This document shows, in pieces, positions 6,354-7,781 of a stretch of DNA of 7,781 bases. The notes beneath the pieces are model-generated. The model saw nothing but the letters and a program-made list of their open reading frames with translations, was not told the origin of the DNA and did no database searches. Numbering within the stretch: the stretch's first letter is position 1; each line of letters starts with the position of its first letter. Source of the DNA: Methanobrevibacter sp. Its GTDB lineage: Archaea > Methanobacteriota > Methanobacteria > Methanobacteriales > Methanobacteriaceae. Location: contig JAUNXD010000074.1 of assembly GCA_030539985.1 (NCBI GenBank), positions 1-7,781 of the forward strand, written 5' to 3'. Position numbers and translations under genes: made by a program.

Positions 6354-6360
6354 GAGGTGA
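6354..6360 (+). promoter_or_regulatory. Strong ribosome binding site of the small membrane protein
   Basis: GAGGTGA matches the archaeal 16S rRNA 3' end very well and lies 4 bases before ATG 6365. It fixes the start of the gene and sits immediately after the terminator T tract. Confidence 0.75.
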
Positions 6361-6364
6361 AAGT

Positions 6365-6706
6365 ATGGATAAAAATGAAATAATCTTTTTTGCTGTTGTG
6401 ATTGTGGCATATCTCATATGCACATTAACATTGGATGTTCCTGATTTTGTACATTTAATGTTTGCGATATTGCTTCTGGCAGTTTTGCTAATTACAATAC
6501 CATTAAAATACAAACAGCAATTGGAAAATGAAAAAATCAGTAAAATATTAAATATACTATCAATACTACTGTTAATTTCCTATATCATAACTACAATATC
6601 CGAACTTTGGTTTAAAAAAATATTGTTCATTAATTCAGGAATATTTTTAGTGTTATTTTTAATAGTATTGATTGTTGGATGGTTTTTTAAGAAAAATAAT
6701 AATTAA
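6365..6706 (+). CDS. Small four-helix membrane protein of unknown function
   Basis: A 113-residue hydrophobic protein that I do not recognise. Four predicted membrane helices lie at about 5-23, 29-46, 59-78 and 86-107, with a Lys-rich loop KYKQQLENEKISK at 48-60 between helices 2 and 3 and a Lys-Asn tail KKNNN at the end. By the positive-inside rule both the central loop and the tail should face the cytoplasm. No catalytic or ion-binding motif is visible. The start is well supported by the ribosome binding site at 6354-6360. It lies 44 bases after the surface-protein gene on the same strand, and no TATA box is evident in that gap, so it may be expressed by readthrough of the terminator. A link to export or anchoring of the surface protein is possible but only by position. 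Confidence 0.75.
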   Translation: MDKNEIIFFAVVIVAYLICTLTLDVPDFVHLMFAILLLAVLLITIPLKYKQQLENEKISKILNILSILLLISYIITTISELWFKKILFINSGIFLVLFLIVLIVGWFFKKNNN

Positions 6707-6727
6707 AAGTTAAAAATTTTAACTTTT
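6705..6727. terminator. Perfect palindrome between convergent genes, probable bidirectional terminator
   Basis: Arms AAAAGTTAAAA (6705-6715) and TTTTAACTTTT (6717-6727) mirror each other around one A. As RNA this folds with about 9 paired bases and a short loop. A six-base T run at 6732-6737 follows on the plus strand, and on the minus strand the hairpin comes shortly after the Get3 stop codon and ends in T residues. The position between two converging 3' ends supports a terminator for both genes. The first bases overlap the stop codon of the membrane-protein gene. Confidence 0.6.
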
Positions 6728-6735
6728 AACCTTTT

Positions 6736-7749
6736 TTATAACTGAATTGCTTCCTGAACGACTTCGTCATTGGACTCATCATCATATAGGATATGAGCTA
6801 ATTTTAACAGTTTTTCCTGACCTTTTACCTCGTCTTTAAACAAAGGCACTTCGGCAATGTGCTGGTCTGGGAACTTTTGGTCTATTAAAGCCAATCTTTT
6901 TTGCTGCAATTTGTGTCTTGAGTGGCAGAAATCGCAGTCACAGATATCAGGCATTACCTGATTTACGATTACGCTGTCAACGGTAATGTCATGTTTGCCA
7001 AGTGCTTCAAGAGCCCTTTCGGATTCATAAATTGACATTTCCTCAGGAATCACAACCATCTTGAAGGTTGTTCTGTCAGGGTCTGACAATACTTCTTTTG
7101 CCTGATCGATTTGTTCTTTGGTTCTTTTCAAATCCTCTGAGGTTTGAGGATTGTCAACCTCATCCATGAAAGGCATGATTTTTCTCAAGGCATTTGTTGC
7201 TGAGCCCAGTTTTGCCTTAAGCATCATCATTTTACCTACCCAAGAGTCCATGACTTCAGGGAAGGACAATAATCTTAATGTATGGCCGGTAGGTGCTGTA
7301 TCAAACACTACAACATCATACTCATCAGAGTTCATTACACCCATAAACATCTCAAATGCTGCCGCTTCGTCAGCTCCAGGAGATGATGATGCCATGTCCA
7401 GTTGGTCGGATAAAAAGTCCATTCCAAACAGGCTGTCTGAGTCATCAGGGTTTGCCGCCTTTTGAGCTTCAAGCTGTGATTGCTTTTGAGCCATTGCAAC
7501 ATCCGGGTCGATTTCGACAGCGAAAAGATTGGTTTTGATTTCACGTGGATAGCTGCCGATTGGAACTTCCAAAGAGTCAGATAGTGAATGTGCCGGGTCA
7601 GTTGATACAATCAATGTTTTTTTACCCTGTTCTGCAAGCCATAATGCGGTTGCAGATGATACTGAAGTTTTTCCAACTCCACCTTTACCACCGATGAAAA
7701 TGAATGTTGTCTTGTCTTTGTTGAATTTGAAATAATCTTTAAATGCCAA
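6736..7749 (-). CDS. Archaeal Get3/ArsA-family ATPase
   Basis: A 337-residue cytosolic P-loop ATPase of the Get3/TRC40/ArsA family, which delivers tail-anchored or other hydrophobic proteins to the membrane in archaea and eukaryotes. Motifs in order: deviant Walker A GGKGGVGKT at 20-28 with signature Lys22, switch I DPAHSLSD at 51-58, switch II DTAPTGHTLRLLSFPE at 150-165, and IPEEMSIYESERA at 234-246 in the A-loop region. C272 and C275 form the CXXC pair that binds zinc at the dimer interface; an extra Cys270 makes it CxCxxC. Methionine-rich segments such as MDSWVGKMMM at 167-176 lie in the client-binding helical subdomain. It has a single ATPase domain, unlike the duplicated bacterial arsenite pump ArsA. 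Start is TTG at 7749-7747, fixed by GGAGGT at 7760-7755 with a 5-base spacer; the N-terminus MAFKD agrees with what I recall of the Methanothermobacter protein. Arsenite transport is unlikely, as no arsenic genes are near. Confidence 0.92.
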   Translation of the reverse strand: MAFKDYFKFNKDKTTFIFIGGKGGVGKTSVSSATALWLAEQGKKTLIVSTDPAHSLSDSLEVPIGSYPREIKTNLFAVEIDPDVAMAQKQSQLEAQKAANPDDSDSLFGMDFLSDQLDMASSSPGADEAAAFEMFMGVMNSDEYDVVVFDTAPTGHTLRLLSFPEVMDSWVGKMMMLKAKLGSATNALRKIMPFMDEVDNPQTSEDLKRTKEQIDQAKEVLSDPDRTTFKMVVIPEEMSIYESERALEALGKHDITVDSVIVNQVMPDICDCDFCHSRHKLQQKRLALIDQKFPDQHIAEVPLFKDEVKGQEKLLKLAHILYDDESNDEVVQEAIQL

Positions 7750-7754
7750 AAAAT

Positions 7755-7762
7755 ACCTCCTT
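7755..7762 (-). promoter_or_regulatory. Ribosome binding site for the TTG start of Get3
   Basis: The minus strand reads AAGGAGGT, close to a full match to the 16S rRNA 3' end, 5 bases before the TTG at 7749-7747. There is no ATG or GTG at a suitable distance, so this site decides the start. The gene's promoter probably lies beyond the window edge, since a TTTATTTA at 7769-7762 is too near to place a transcription start before the start codon. Confidence 0.75.
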
Positions 7763-7781
7763 AAATAAAGTTACTTTTAGT

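Noticed and set aside
7151..7465. A plus-strand open frame of 104 residues opposite Get3
   Set aside because: It lies antisense to a strongly conserved ATPase and has no start signals or motifs of its own.
6736..7749. An arsenite efflux ATPase
   Set aside because: The protein has one ATPase domain, carries the Get3 CXXC motif, and no arsenite transporter, reductase or ArsR gene is present.

Overview
The window looks like a chromosomal segment of a low-GC methanogenic archaeon of the Methanobacteriales, most likely Methanobrevibacter or a close relative. The grounds are three identical archaeal TATA octamers (TTTAAATA) upstream of genes, GGAGG-type Shine-Dalgarno sites next to an apparently leaderless gene, an archaeal Get3/ArsA ATPase whose start and motifs closely resemble the Methanothermobacter protein, an anaerobic cobalamin gene (cbiE), and a large secreted Ig-repeat adhesin-like protein of the kind that is abundant in Methanobrevibacter. 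The genus is inferred, not proven. No tRNA, rRNA, CRISPR array, insertion sequence or phage gene was seen, and no gene-free stretch exceeds 300 bases.

Layout. (1) Positions 1-507, plus strand: the C-terminal end of an alkaline-phosphatase-superfamily enzyme that starts outside the window. (2) Positions 496-2113, minus strand: a two-gene operon of a zinc-dependent macrodomain ADP-ribosyl hydrolase followed by a class M sirtuin (SirTM), one base apart. In bacteria this writer/eraser pair sits with GcvH-L and a lipoate ligase; no such partner is visible here. (3) Positions 2114-2257: a divergent promoter region with two outward-facing TATA boxes and a candidate inverted-repeat operator between them. 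(4) Positions 2258-3284, plus strand: an HxlR-family regulator and cbiE in a tight pair. (5) Positions 3408-6320: a 970-residue secreted protein with a signal peptide, three Ig-like repeats and a roughly 620-residue C-terminal region I cannot assign. (6) Positions 6321-6352: a hairpin plus T9 tract that looks like an intrinsic terminator, followed at once by a strong ribosome binding site and a 113-residue four-helix membrane protein. (7) Positions 6705-6727: a perfect palindrome between convergent genes. (8) Positions 6736-7749, minus strand: Get3/ArsA, started by TTG behind a strong Shine-Dalgarno site.

How the genes may work together. The clearest module is the macrodomain-SirTM pair, predicted to write and remove ADP-ribose on a protein, divergent from a possibly redox-sensing HxlR regulator that could control both directions. 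cbiE supplies a step of corrinoid synthesis, which methanogens need for methyl transfer. The surface protein and the small membrane protein may share a transcript through partial readthrough. Get3 is an independent housekeeping gene for membrane-protein targeting. The most unusual points are the ADP-ribosylation pair in a methanogen without its lipoyl partners, its odd translation start, and the unassigned C-terminal region of the surface protein.
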